From Halobacillus shinanisalinarum (GTDB taxonomy: Bacteria; Bacillota; Bacilli; Bacillales; Halobacillaceae), in NCBI RefSeq assembly GCF_022919835.1, contig NZ_CP095074.1, forward strand, positions 1,178,001-1,242,000: a DNA stretch of 64,000 nucleotides, in the 5' to 3' direction. A model generated the notes under the pieces. It did not search any database and was not told the DNA's origin. It worked only from the letters and a program-made list of their open reading frames with translations. Below, piece after piece: positions 17,187 to 26,451 of this stretch. The translations under genes were made by a program, and so were the position numbers. Positions within the stretch are counted from its first letter, which is position 1; each line of letters begins with the position of its first letter.

Positions 17187-18485
17187 CTAGGCCTGATCAA
17201 TTGATTCCACATATGACTTCAATACATGGACACCTTGAACGCAGTCATTCAAGGATGACCACTCTGCAGGGTTATGGCTTACGCCGTCTTTACTTTTCAC
17301 AAATAGCATGGCTACTGGAAGGTGGCTTCCGATGATTAGTGCATCATGCCCGGCACCACTTGGGAGTTCTGTCGCGGGAATCTGATGCTGTTCCATTGCC
17401 TGGCGCAGGTGTTCCTTGATATCAGACTTTATCGGAACAGGAGTGACTTGTAATGTTTGTTTATGATTGCATCGTACCCCGAATTTCTGGGAAGCCTTCT
17501 CTGCTTCATCGATAATTAATTGAGTCAACTCTGTTCGCGTGTCTTCATGGATGTCACGAATATCGACATGCAAGGCGACTTTTCCAGGGATGACATTGAC
17601 TCCATTCGGGTAGACGTGGAGTTTCCCAACTGTAGCAACAGCAGAATCACTCACCTGTCCTGGCAGACTATGGATGTGGCTAATGAATTCCCCGGCAGCA
17701 ACTAATGCGTCTTGCCGATCGGTCATCGGTGTATTTCCGGCGTGGCCTGCATTTCCATAAAATTCGACCGCTAGCCAGCTTGGACCTGCAATCCCGGATA
17801 CGATACCTATGGGAAGGTTTTGTTCTTCTAATTTCTTCCCTTGTTCAATATGAACCTCAACGAACGATCCCACCTCGTTCAGATTTCGAGCAGCACCGGC
17901 GAAACTCTCCGCAGATAACCCTACTTCACTCATCACACGTTCAAATGAGTTCCCATCTTGGTCGATGAGATTCTGCTGAAGTTCCATGTCGACATCACCA
18001 GTCATCGCCCTGCTCCCAGTCAAACCACTATTGAAACGAGAACCCTCTTCATCGGAAAAAATCGCCACTTCATACGATCTTGTCGGCTGATAACCGGTTT
18101 CCTTCCAGGCTTCCACTAGTTCTAGCGAAGAAAGCACACCAAGAGGCCCGTCAAAATGACCGCCATTTGGGACGCTATCCAGATGAGAGCCACTGACAAT
18201 CGCCGGCAAGGAAGGATTTTTTCCTTCTAGGCGGCCGAACACATTCCCAGCACCATCCTCTGTGATAGAAAGACCTAGTTCTTTCATCCATCCTTTAACC
18301 AATGTTTTCGCCTGCTTTTCCTCCTGGGAGAAACCAACTCTTCTGCTTCCTCCATCTTCCGTTAGACCGATCTTGGAAATCTCATGGAGCCTTCTTGCCA
18401 TCCTATCCCCATCGATGCCACCCGAGGAAAAGGATGGACTGTAGTCCTCTATTAATCTCGTATATAAATCCCAATCATTAGACAT
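17187..18485 (-). CDS. M20 family Zn hydrolase (N-carbamoyl-L-amino-acid hydrolase / allantoate amidohydrolase type)
   Basis: A 432-residue enzyme of the M20 amidase group. It shows GSHLDSVPNGGHFDGPLGVLS with the first metal ligands, FSDEEGSRFNSGLTGSR with the catalytic and bridging acids, HIEQGKKLE, GNAGHAGNTPM and the late SGAGHDA. This order is that of hydantoin-utilising carbamoylases, allantoate amidohydrolases and beta-ureidopropionases, not of peptidases. It overlaps the upstream amidohydrolase gene by eight bases, so the two act in sequence or on related substrates. Exact substrate unknown. Confidence 0.85.
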   Translation of the reverse strand: MSNDWDLYTRLIEDYSPSFSSGGIDGDRMARRLHEISKIGLTEDGGSRRVGFSQEEKQAKTLVKGWMKELGLSITEDGAGNVFGRLEGKNPSLPAIVSGSHLDSVPNGGHFDGPLGVLSSLELVEAWKETGYQPTRSYEVAIFSDEEGSRFNSGLTGSRAMTGDVDMELQQNLIDQDGNSFERVMSEVGLSAESFAGAARNLNEVGSFVEVHIEQGKKLEEQNLPIGIVSGIAGPSWLAVEFYGNAGHAGNTPMTDRQDALVAAGEFISHIHSLPGQVSDSAVATVGKLHVYPNGVNVIPGKVALHVDIRDIHEDTRTELTQLIIDEAEKASQKFGVRCNHKQTLQVTPVPIKSDIKEHLRQAMEQHQIPATELPSGAGHDALIIGSHLPVAMLFVKSKDGVSHNPAEWSSLNDCVQGVHVLKSYVESIDQA

Positions 18486-19737
18486 GTGTACCCTTCCTTT
18501 CCGCTAGATGTTTATAGACGGAGCCATTTTTCATAACCATTGTGATATGATCACTGTTTTCTAAGGCGCGGATATCGCTAAGAGGATCCACATCAGTCAA
18601 AATGACATCGGCAAGTTTTCCTGCTTCGATCGTTCCAACCTGATCTTCCCAGCCAAGGCATTCTGCCGCCGTTTTAGTCGTGGCCATAAGTGCTTCCATC
18701 GGTGACATGCCGATATCACACATGAGACCTAGCTCGCGGAGGTTAGTACCATGTGCCATCACCCCTGCATCGGTCCCCATCGCGATTTTCACACCAGCTT
18801 TATAAGCCTTTGCAATACTGGCTTTATGAGCTTCAACGACTTCCTTTGATTTCTCGACAGCATATGGTGCCATCTTGTCGTCTCTCTCACTCGACTCTAG
18901 TACAGAAATAGGAGCTAACAAGGTAGGTACGAGGAACGTTCCATTCTCAAGCATCAGTTCAATTGCTTCATCATCGATATAGATGCCATGTTCAATAGAG
19001 TAGATACCTGCTCGGATAGCATTCTTGATACCTTCTGCTCCTTGGGCATGGGCCATCACCTTTACACCTTTACGAAAATGGGCTTCTTCCACCATCACTT
19101 CTAGTTCTTCCTGTGAGAACTGAGTGAACTCTGGGTGATCAGTTGGACTCGTTACTCCTCCTGTCGCATGGACTTTAATCACTTCCGCTCCAGCACGCAG
19201 CATTTCACGCACTGTTTTGCGAACAGCTTCTTTGCCATCACAGATCGGGTCAGGCATCCCTGGATACGTCTGCATTGTTGTGTCTACTCCAGAGCGATTC
19301 CAATTATCTCCGTGCCCTCCGGTAATCGTTAGTGGATTGATACTTACTTGCATGCGCGGTCCTTCCACAAGCCCGTCTTCTACTGCCTTCTTCATACCGG
19401 CATCGGAAAAGCCTGCATCACGCACAGCGGTGATGCCTGCATCCAATGTACGTTTCAAATAATGGACACTCTCATAAAAACGATAGGAAAAAGGCGTCAG
19501 AATCGCGTCTTGAATATTTCTCAACTCCATTGCCATATGCACGTGTGTATCAATTAAGCCAGGCAAAATATACTTACCGGCAGCATCGATCACAGTGGCA
19601 TCCTCTGGGATTGAAATTTCTCCCGGTTTTCCTACTTGCTCAATATAATTATCTTTAATTAATACGGCTGCTTCGGTGACCGGTGCATTTCCTTGACCAT
19701 CAATCAACGTTCCATTTGTAATTAGTGTATATACCAT
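18478..19737 (-). CDS. Metal-dependent amidohydrolase (imidazolonepropionase/prolidase-like)
   Basis: A 419-residue amidohydrolase-superfamily enzyme. It has the N-terminal beta-sandwich, the HxH metal motif in LIDTHVHMAME, a lysine in VIKVHATGGV that can be carbamylated, further ligands in MAHAQG and SIEHG, and the catalytic aspartate in MGTDAG. The group (COG1228-like) includes imidazolonepropionase and Xaa-Pro/Xaa-Arg dipeptidases, so it opens a cyclic or peptide amide bond. It is followed by the overlapping M20 hydrolase and preceded by a permease. I cannot choose between cyclic amide and dipeptide as substrate. Confidence 0.85.
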   Translation of the reverse strand: MVYTLITNGTLIDGQGNAPVTEAAVLIKDNYIEQVGKPGEISIPEDATVIDAAGKYILPGLIDTHVHMAMELRNIQDAILTPFSYRFYESVHYLKRTLDAGITAVRDAGFSDAGMKKAVEDGLVEGPRMQVSINPLTITGGHGDNWNRSGVDTTMQTYPGMPDPICDGKEAVRKTVREMLRAGAEVIKVHATGGVTSPTDHPEFTQFSQEELEVMVEEAHFRKGVKVMAHAQGAEGIKNAIRAGIYSIEHGIYIDDEAIELMLENGTFLVPTLLAPISVLESSERDDKMAPYAVEKSKEVVEAHKASIAKAYKAGVKIAMGTDAGVMAHGTNLRELGLMCDIGMSPMEALMATTKTAAECLGWEDQVGTIEAGKLADVILTDVDPLSDIRALENSDHITMVMKNGSVYKHLAERKGTHV

Positions 19738-19757
19738 AATTCAATCTCTCCCTTTCA

Positions 19758-20924
19758 CTAAAGTGTACCTATCAAAATGCTTGCAATAACGATTGATCCA
19801 ACGGTGACTGAAGTGAATCCCCCGATCAACATTGGTGCGAGTAATTCATCCATAATCCTTTTTTGTTCGGCTTCATTACGTCCAATACTTCTGCTTACTT
19901 CTTCTACGATCAAATAATCTCCAGGGAAGCCGTACAGCGCTGTCAGTACGATCGGTACTGCCTTTGTCGGTTTCCATTTGAAAATTTTCGCTCCAATCAT
20001 TCCACCGATCACTAGACCTGTCGTCCCTACTACAATCACGATTAAAACGGCTACAAGTGAAGATACAACCTGGTCCCAAGTGATGCCAACGAGTGAATGA
20101 ACAACGACGATGATCAACGCTACCATCGCAAGGCCCGAACTATTCGACCGGTCCAGCGCCTTGTCGGGATAAATCCTGAGAGCAAATCCCATGATTCCGA
20201 TTGCGAGCGACCAGAGGCTATAATTGATGCCAGTTATTTCACCTAGCCAAGTAGCAAGCGCCCCGCCAATAAATAATAGGAACAGAAGAAAGAAATTACT
20301 TTGCATAAAGCGATCTGGAAGCAATAATCCCTTAGTTTTGCTTTCCCCCTCCACTTGATTATCTTCTTGATCAGTATATTTCCCATCAGAAAAATCATCC
20401 CTTATGGAGACAGCATACTTACTTAATAATGTAGAAGTAAGCGGCATGCCAACAAGATTTTGTAGGGCAAACACGACAACTGGAATTGCGGCAAGCGAAG
20501 TGAAACCAGCTTCCGTTAATCCTTCCTGTGTGACAATGTAGGCAATAATTCCTCCGGTCAGCGGGCCTGCTCCCGCGACTGCTGTTTTATAATCAAAAAT
20601 AAGCGAAATGATGATGAGCATCGCTCCGACAGAAAACAGAAGACCTATCAATGTGACAAGAACTGCTTTGTATTGCTTTTTGATAACTGATAGAGGGATC
20701 ATCGTCCCCAAGTGTACGATCAATACGGGAACGAGCACACCTCCAGCAGCCACGAAAGTCGATGCTTCGATATAAGATTCCGGCAATATACCAGTTTGCA
20801 GCAACACAAAAGTAACAGCTATAACCACTAATAATGTAGGAATCTTTGCTCTCGATGACAGTGAGAGAACTTCCCCTAAAGCAATAATAGAAACTAAGAT
20901 CAGTACAATAAATATGGGCGCCAT
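19758..20924 (-). CDS. Polytopic membrane protein, probable permease of the amide-catabolism operon
   Basis: A 388-residue protein with about ten membrane helices and a hydrophilic central loop (around residues 180-205, rich in Asp, Glu and Lys). I do not recognise the family. The two halves look weakly similar: each has a glycine-rich helix and a segment ending GGFTSVTVGS or GPLTGGIIAY. Start ATG follows AAAGGAAAAGGA. It is the first structural gene after the PucR-type regulator, 20 bases ahead of the amidohydrolase, so it most likely imports the substrate. Only the membrane nature is certain. Confidence 0.6.
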   Translation of the reverse strand: MAPIFIVLILVSIIALGEVLSLSSRAKIPTLLVVIAVTFVLLQTGILPESYIEASTFVAAGGVLVPVLIVHLGTMIPLSVIKKQYKAVLVTLIGLLFSVGAMLIIISLIFDYKTAVAGAGPLTGGIIAYIVTQEGLTEAGFTSLAAIPVVVFALQNLVGMPLTSTLLSKYAVSIRDDFSDGKYTDQEDNQVEGESKTKGLLLPDRFMQSNFFLLFLLFIGGALATWLGEITGINYSLWSLAIGIMGFALRIYPDKALDRSNSSGLAMVALIIVVVHSLVGITWDQVVSSLVAVLIVIVVGTTGLVIGGMIGAKIFKWKPTKAVPIVLTALYGFPGDYLIVEEVSRSIGRNEAEQKRIMDELLAPMLIGGFTSVTVGSIVIASILIGTL

Positions 20925-20998
20925 TCCTACACATCCTTTTCCTTTTGTTTTAAAAGTTAGTAGTCAAAATTATAAGATAATTCAAATAGATAAAATAT

Positions 20999-21044
20999 AT
21001 GGATAACCGACAAAAAATGAGTTAGATTTTTGTCGGTTATCCAT
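20999..21044. terminator. Terminator hairpin after the PucR-type regulator
   Basis: Eighteen-base perfect arms starting ATGGATAACCGACAAAAA around a short AT-rich loop. It lies between the regulator stop (21051) and the permease start (20924), so the regulator is probably a separate unit and the structural operon has its own promoter in 20925-20998. Confidence 0.8.
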
Positions 21045-21050
21045 AATGGG

Positions 21051-22832
21051 TTAAATTTTTGCATTCAAATACTCAAGAATACGGAACCCTAACTGCAATT
21101 CGAATGCTTCCTTACCTGTTAACTTTTCAATACGCAATATTCCGTAGATCGTTTTCAAACGGTACTTGACGGTATTAACATGGACGAACAGTTCCTTGGA
21201 ACATTTTTCCATATTCTGATTCGATTCCAAGTAAACTCGTAACGTTTCCAGCAATTCAGTATCATGGTTGTGATCATGGCTGATAATAACACCTAAAATT
21301 TCGTCGACGTACTCCTTCAATTCTTTTTGGTCAAATTTTAAAAAGAGCCGATGCGGTCCAAGCTGTTTATACGTCAACAGTGATTTTCCATGGTACGCTG
21401 ACTGCAAATATTGCACACAACGTTTCGCATCCCTGTATGACAAGTGAACGTGCTTCAATTTTTCTACGACTTGGCCAAATCCTGCTAAGTTATCCAGAGC
21501 CAATTTCTCATCAGAAATTCGAATGATTCTTGAAAATAGATCCCCTAAATGCTGGAATACTCGTTCTTCATCCATTGAAGAAGAAACCGTGAACATCAGT
21601 GTAACCTCCATGTTTTTATCATACACCAACGTCTTATATGGAAGTCTAGACACCTCTCGATAAATGATCCGCATCAATTGTTGCTTCTTTTCATTAATCT
21701 TTTCAAAAGCGAGCAGCGGGTTCTTGATGTAGAGCTGTGCAATGACATAATGGTGTGAGTCATGCTCAGGAAAGTTGAGTTTTGCCAAATGATTAGAGGA
21801 AAACTCATCATAGGGGGCATGGATCAACTGTTCTAAAATGGATCCTGAATGACTAAAATCCTCTGCCAAAAGGCGTTCCTGCCGGTCGATTTCCATCGCG
21901 AAAATCGTAATCGCCTGTTCAATAGCGATCCTATCTAATGGATCCAGTTCGGATAAATCTTCCGTGATGATTGTGAGCAGACCGAGCGTCTGCTTTTCCG
22001 TCTTAATGGGAAAGAAATAAATAAAGTGGTCTTTTTGAAACAAACTTGTGCGATGAGACGAGAAACCTTGCTTAGTGATACTCGTTTCCAATAACGGAAC
22101 GAAATTCTTACTAAGTTCATCTGCTAACGGGCCTGCTTCCGGACTTGATATCGCTAATGAATCATTGAACTCATTGAACACCATTACATACTTCCCCATT
22201 AAACGTGCGAGCGATTTGGTGATGTCACTCAAGCCACCCTTCGAAAGCGACACCTTCGATAATTCTTCATGGATCTTCTTCGTGCGCTCATTTTGTGAAA
22301 AAAGCGTGGCGTTCTCAATCGCGATAGCCGCTTGCCCAGCGAACGTCTCAAGCAGCTGCAGGTCTGCTTCATCAAACTGAATATCCTCTGAATAAATATC
22401 GACTGTCAGCACCCCGATACAGTCATCATTTGATATCAGCGGCACGCAAATCGCACTCATCGGGTATTCCAGTCTGCCTAAAGACTTAGCATAGAAGTGT
22501 TCCGTTTCAGGAGAGACATTAGACATTCCATGTGTGGTATCATCCTCTGAATAAAAGATCTTTCCTTTTTTCAATAAAAAAGTGCGGCCACTCATTCCTT
22601 CCCCGGGGCGTAAATATGCATGCTTCATATACTCCATATCAAATCCGATAGCACTTTTGGCATAGAGCCTGTCCAATTGTTTATCATATAGAAACAAGAC
22701 ACTGGCATTGGCGCCACCAATTACGTTATGCACTTCTTTAATTAGCTGGTTTAATACTTCTGAAAGGTCTCTTGTTGAGTTTAAAACACGCACGGAATTG
22801 ATTAAGCTCATCAGCCGTTTCTCACTTTCCAT
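21051..22832 (-). CDS. GAF-domain PucR/CdaR-type transcriptional regulator
   Basis: I choose the ATG at 22832 (MESEKRLMSL), which follows TAGGAGATGG; an ATG six codons earlier overlaps that site. About 593 residues. Residues 15-175 form a GAF sensor domain (ASVLFLYD, GMSGRTF, SAICVPLIS, AAIAIENATLF). A middle region of unclear fold follows, and the last 60 residues are the PucR-type helix-turn-helix (CSKELFVHVNTVKYRLK). PucR proteins control purine, allantoin and related nitrogen catabolism, which agrees with the ureide- or amide-cleaving enzymes downstream. Likely an activator responding to the substrate or a metabolite. Confidence 0.85.
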   Translation of the reverse strand: MESEKRLMSLINSVRVLNSTRDLSEVLNQLIKEVHNVIGGANASVLFLYDKQLDRLYAKSAIGFDMEYMKHAYLRPGEGMSGRTFLLKKGKIFYSEDDTTHGMSNVSPETEHFYAKSLGRLEYPMSAICVPLISNDDCIGVLTVDIYSEDIQFDEADLQLLETFAGQAAIAIENATLFSQNERTKKIHEELSKVSLSKGGLSDITKSLARLMGKYVMVFNEFNDSLAISSPEAGPLADELSKNFVPLLETSITKQGFSSHRTSLFQKDHFIYFFPIKTEKQTLGLLTIITEDLSELDPLDRIAIEQAITIFAMEIDRQERLLAEDFSHSGSILEQLIHAPYDEFSSNHLAKLNFPEHDSHHYVIAQLYIKNPLLAFEKINEKKQQLMRIIYREVSRLPYKTLVYDKNMEVTLMFTVSSSMDEERVFQHLGDLFSRIIRISDEKLALDNLAGFGQVVEKLKHVHLSYRDAKRCVQYLQSAYHGKSLLTYKQLGPHRLFLKFDQKELKEYVDEILGVIISHDHNHDTELLETLRVYLESNQNMEKCSKELFVHVNTVKYRLKTIYGILRIEKLTGKEAFELQLGFRILEYLNAKI

Positions 22833-22934
22833 TACGCCATCTCCTAACATGTATAGTTACTAACAAAGGTAACACAAGTTCCACCATGAAAACACTTACC
22901 CTTTCTACAATGAACAACCTTTTTACATAAAAAT

Positions 22935-22973
22935 CCACCTCAGGTCATCCATATTATGGATGACCTGAGGTGG
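22935..22973. terminator. Repeated hairpin, copy 1 (terminator of the PTS operon)
   Basis: Eighteen-base perfect arms CCACCTCAGGTCATCCAT around the loop ATT. On the minus strand it is followed by ATTTTTATG, so it terminates the chitobiose PTS operon, whose last stop is at 22990. It is one of five copies of the same element between 22.9 and 32.2 kb. Confidence 0.9.
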
Positions 22974-22989
22974 TAGTATATGGTATTTA

Positions 22990-23295
22990 TCATTTCTTTA
23001 ATTCTTTCGCTTGCCTTAAAACTTTTTCTCCATCCATCGTACCGTATGCCATCTGATCAATAATATCTACCGGTGTGCCATACGGCTCGGCTTTCTTAGA
23101 AATCTGTCCTTTCAGATAACGCACTTGAGGCCCGATTAGGATAACATCAAGATCCTCCATATGCTTATTTAAATCTGCTTCGGCATAGGCATCAATATCT
23201 GCTTCTAGCCCTTTATCTTTAGCTATTTGGCGCATTTTTTGAACAAGCATACTAGTAGACATACCCGCTGAACAAACGAGAGCAATTTTCATCAT
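22990..23295 (-). CDS. PTS lactose/cellobiose-family EIIB subunit
   Basis: A 101-residue cytoplasmic EIIB of the lac/chitobiose class. The P-loop VCSAGMSTSMLVQKM holds the phosphocysteine near residue 9, and GPQVRYLKGQI is typical of this family. Two consecutive ATG codons follow AGAGGAGG; the second overlaps the EIIA stop. It passes phosphate from EIIA to the incoming sugar. Last gene of a bgl-EIIC-EIIA-EIIB operon. Confidence 0.93.
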   Translation of the reverse strand: MMKIALVCSAGMSTSMLVQKMRQIAKDKGLEADIDAYAEADLNKHMEDLDVILIGPQVRYLKGQISKKAEPYGTPVDIIDQMAYGTMDGEKVLRQAKELKK

Positions 23296-23621
23296 TCTTT
23301 TCCTCCTCTAATTTCTTTATATAAATCAATCATTTCTTTCGCCATATCTTTTAACGTCATGGCCGTCATTAAATGATCCTGTGCATGTACAAGTAAGACG
23401 GAAGGTGTGGTTCTCTCACCTGATGCTTCTTTTTGTAAAAGAGATGTTTGAGTTTGATGAGCTTTATGAAGTTCAGATTCAGCTTCCTCCATTTTATTAT
23501 CTGCTTGTTTATATTCTCCTTGTTTGACTACTTGGAGTGCCTCCATCGCAGAGGATCTCGCATTGCCAGCATGTAAAATGATTTCAAACGAGACTTGTTC
23601 AATGTTGATCGTTTCAGTCAT
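23292..23621 (-). CDS. PTS lactose/cellobiose-family EIIA subunit
   Basis: A 109-residue all-helical EIIA of the lactose class. The active histidine is in LVHAQDHLMTA (His79), and the early segment IILHAGNARSSAMEAL is characteristic. It forms a trimer that receives phosphate from HPr. It overlaps both EIIC and EIIB by four bases, so the three are tightly coupled. Confidence 0.93.
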   Translation of the reverse strand: MTETINIEQVSFEIILHAGNARSSAMEALQVVKQGEYKQADNKMEEAESELHKAHQTQTSLLQKEASGERTTPSVLLVHAQDHLMTAMTLKDMAKEMIDLYKEIRGGKE

Positions 23622-24954
23622 TGTGCATTTCTCCTTTGTTCTGATCTAGGTTCATTTTCTGATGAGCTGTCTCCACTTCCAGTATTTTTTAAGCTTGCAC
23701 GGTCGGCAGCCATGATAAATGGAATGTAAAGGATTGTGGCCATGGTCAAGTTAATCAATTGCAATATAATACCGCTCACGGACCCTCCAGTGACAAGATA
23801 GCCACTAACAATCGGCGGCGTTGTCCATGGCAGTATAGCAACGGTTTTCGGTACGAAGCCAAGTGCAAGGGCAAAGTAGGCTACCATCGTCATTACAATT
23901 GGGATTAAAATAAATGGAATGAACATAATTGGATTTAAAACAATCGGTAAGCCAAATAGCATAGGCTCATTAATATTAAACGCTCCCGGAGCTGCAGAAA
24001 TTTTCCCAACGGTTCGGTAATGTTTTGATTTTACAACGATAAAGATCGCAATAATTAAAGCAAGTGTAGCTCCCGATCCCCCATAAATACATAGGCATCA
24101 AAGAATGGCTTTGTCACGATATAAGGTACATCAAACGCACTCATGCCTTCGGAAAATAAGGCCTGATTTTCTTGGATCAATGGAAGATAAATAGATTCCA
24201 TAATCGGTCCTAAAATATTCGTACCGTGAAGTCCGAAAAACCATAAAAGCTGGTTAAGGAATGAGAATATAAGAGCTGAACCTAGTGTGTTGGACAACCC
24301 TTGTAAAGGTTCCTGTATAGATGAAAATACTAGTTCGTGGATGCTTTGTCCTGTAAGATTTACAATAATTGCGTTAAATAAACCGGCGATAAAGAGTATA
24401 ACAGCCGCTGGTAACAGAGCATTAAACGATTTTGTTACACCATCAGGTACACCTGCTGGCATTTTAATCTTAAGTTTCTCTGACTGGGAGAACAGACGAA
24501 AAATTTCCGTTGACACTATGGCTGTTAAAACGGCCACAAATAGTCCTTGTGCACCTAACCAGGTCATTGCGAGACCAAAATCTTCGGTGGTCGGGGTAAG
24601 AACGACAAATGCACCGACACCGATGAGTGCTGCTGATAACCCATCGCTTCCATAAGATTCGGCAAGTTTATAGCTAATGGCAGCTGCTACTAATAAACTC
24701 AATATGGCAAAAGAACCGTTCCAGATAGCACCACCAACAGACTTCCATCCTTCACCAAAAACATTCATCATGAAGTCTTGGAATGCAGGTATTGGGAAAT
24801 TGTTAATTAGAATGGCCAATGACCCAATAATAATAAGCGGCATAATAGCAACAAAGCCATCACGGATCGCAACCAGATGACGTTGCGATCCGATCTTCCC
24901 AGCTATAGGCATTAATTTTGATTCGACGAGGTTCATAAATCCACTTTGTTTCAT
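23618..24954 (-). pseudogene. PTS lactose/cellobiose-family EIIC permease, broken by a -1 shift in a C5 run
   Basis: The N-terminal part (to about residue 298) is a membrane EIIC with the usual GSLAILINNFP, LWFFGLHGTNILGP and PFFDAYVFMG motifs. The frame is lost at five C bases 24078-24082. Adding one G on the coding strand gives MGGSGATLALI and then KISAAPGAFNINEPMLFGLPI, the expected EIIC sequence, continuing open to 23618. The whole would be about 445 residues, normal for this family. The genes on either side are intact and overlapping, which argues for a sequencing error rather than decay. Confidence 0.9.
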
Positions 24955-26276
24955 ACGTTTACTACCTCCCTATCAAATTGGGGTAAATATGGTTTGTGAG
25001 CCTGTAAAAGTTCGTCTAATACCAATTGGGCGTTCTCATCTGAAGTAACAAGTGGATTCATGATAATAGAGGCGTAGGCTTTTTTGTAGTCACCCGTAAC
25101 GGCGGCATCTATAACGAGTTGTTCAAATTTTTTCAATTGTATAATCGAGCCGCTTATGGTGTCAGGTAAAGGGCCAATAGCTAACGGGATAGGGCCACTT
25201 GCTGAAATTACACTATTTACTTCAATGACAGCTTCAGATGGTAAATCTGGAATACTCCCCTTATTTAAAGTATTGACCGTTTGGATATCCATTGAGTTGT
25301 TATAAATAGATGCCATTAAACTACAAGCAGATTCACTATAATAAGCCCCTCCACGTTCCTCTAACTCTTGAGGCTTCTCCTTAAGTTTAGGGTTTTTGTA
25401 CTTTTCAAAAAGTTTTTTTTCGACTTCCATAACGACTTCTGCACGCGTCCCGTTCTCTTTATAAGCCTGAAGATCCTTCTTCAAGACTTCTGCATGCTGA
25501 AAATAATATTGATGATAAGGATTTGGAAGCATGTTGAGTGATTGCAAAAAATTCTTGTTCCATGGAAGTGAAACAATATTAGCCGGTGAATAATTAAGAT
25601 CATCATAAATGAGATGCCGCATAGCCTCATCTGTTTGGTCAACTCCATCAATAAACACTCGTTTTCCAAATACAAAATGGTTGAGTCCAACAAATTCGAT
25701 CATGACACGATCAACACTTACATCGAAAATCTCACCAATACCACTTCTCATGTTATAGGGAATATTACAGACTCCAATAACTTTTTGATGTTGACTATGC
25801 TTCATAACAGCTTCGGTAACAATTCCAGCTGGATTCGTAAAATTCACGAGCCATGCGTTAGGACAGATTTCATGAATGTCACCAGCAATCTCAAGTAGGA
25901 TCGGGATGGTACGAAAGGCTTTAAAAATTCCTCCCGCTCCATTGGTCTCCTGACCGATCATTCCATGTTTTAACGGAATTCTTTCATCTAATGCCCGTGC
26001 TTTTAGTCCACCGACCCGAATTTGCGTGGTCACAAAATCGGCTCCTTGTAAAGCTTCCCTTCTATTTTTTGTGTAACGAAGTTGTATCGGAGCTCCAGTG
26101 TATTCAATCATTCGTTTAGCTAGATTTGCTACAATCTCTAGTTTTCGTGCCCCTTCATTGATGTCAACTAAGACAATTTCTGAAACAGGAAATTGGGAAT
26201 GACGCTTAATCATCCCATCAATAATCTCAGGTGTATAGCTCGATCCGCCACCGATAATGACAACTTTCAGACCCAT
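24951..26276 (-). CDS. Family 4 glycosidase (6-phospho-beta-glucosidase; ChbF/LicH type)
   Basis: I choose the ATG at 26276 (MGLKVVIIGGG), which follows TTGAGGGAGG; the frame is open further upstream but without a site. About 441 residues. NAD-binding GGGSSYTPEII, VTTQIRVGG, QETNGAGGIFKA, FTNPAGIVTEA and the metal-binding cysteine in GVCNIPYNM are all GH4 hallmarks. These enzymes hydrolyse phosphorylated disaccharides by an NAD- and Mn-dependent redox mechanism. With lac-type PTS genes and a ChbG homologue across the promoter, the substrate is probably diacetylchitobiose-6-P, or cellobiose-6-P. Confidence 0.9.
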   Translation of the reverse strand: MGLKVVIIGGGSSYTPEIIDGMIKRHSQFPVSEIVLVDINEGARKLEIVANLAKRMIEYTGAPIQLRYTKNRREALQGADFVTTQIRVGGLKARALDERIPLKHGMIGQETNGAGGIFKAFRTIPILLEIAGDIHEICPNAWLVNFTNPAGIVTEAVMKHSQHQKVIGVCNIPYNMRSGIGEIFDVSVDRVMIEFVGLNHFVFGKRVFIDGVDQTDEAMRHLIYDDLNYSPANIVSLPWNKNFLQSLNMLPNPYHQYYFQHAEVLKKDLQAYKENGTRAEVVMEVEKKLFEKYKNPKLKEKPQELEERGGAYYSESACSLMASIYNNSMDIQTVNTLNKGSIPDLPSEAVIEVNSVISASGPIPLAIGPLPDTISGSIIQLKKFEQLVIDAAVTGDYKKAYASIIMNPLVTSDENAQLVLDELLQAHKPYLPQFDREVVNV

Positions 26277-26297
26277 GAGTGAACCTCCCTCAATTTT

Positions 26298-26313
26298 TGA
26301 AAACGTTTTCTTA
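26298..26313. promoter_or_regulatory. cre site (CcpA) before the chitobiose PTS operon
   Basis: TGAAAACGTTTTCTTA matches the cre consensus TGWAARCGTTWWCA in all but the final bases and has a perfect 12-base palindromic core. It sits 21 bases upstream of the glycosidase start, so carbon catabolite repression is expected. Confidence 0.75.
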
Positions 26314-26336
26314 GATGAATAGTAACAGATCATAAC

Positions 26337-26355
26337 AAATTTGTCTATACCAGAT
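26337..26355. promoter_or_regulatory. Probable operator for the GntR/HutC regulator
   Basis: The reverse strand reads CTGGTATAGACAA, close to the NagR/DasR-type dre sites I know for HutC-subfamily regulators (TGGTATAGACAA-like). It lies in the divergent region between the glycosidase gene and the GntR gene, flanked by two direct AACAAATTT copies. Probably binds the regulator encoded at 26452. Confidence 0.6.
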
Positions 26356-26451
26356 TGTAATAACAAATTTATTTTATAAGCTAAGTAATCATGTTATGCT
26401 ATTTTTAAGCGCATACACCGTTTAGTTAAGCTGTTTTAAAGGAGTAATGAG

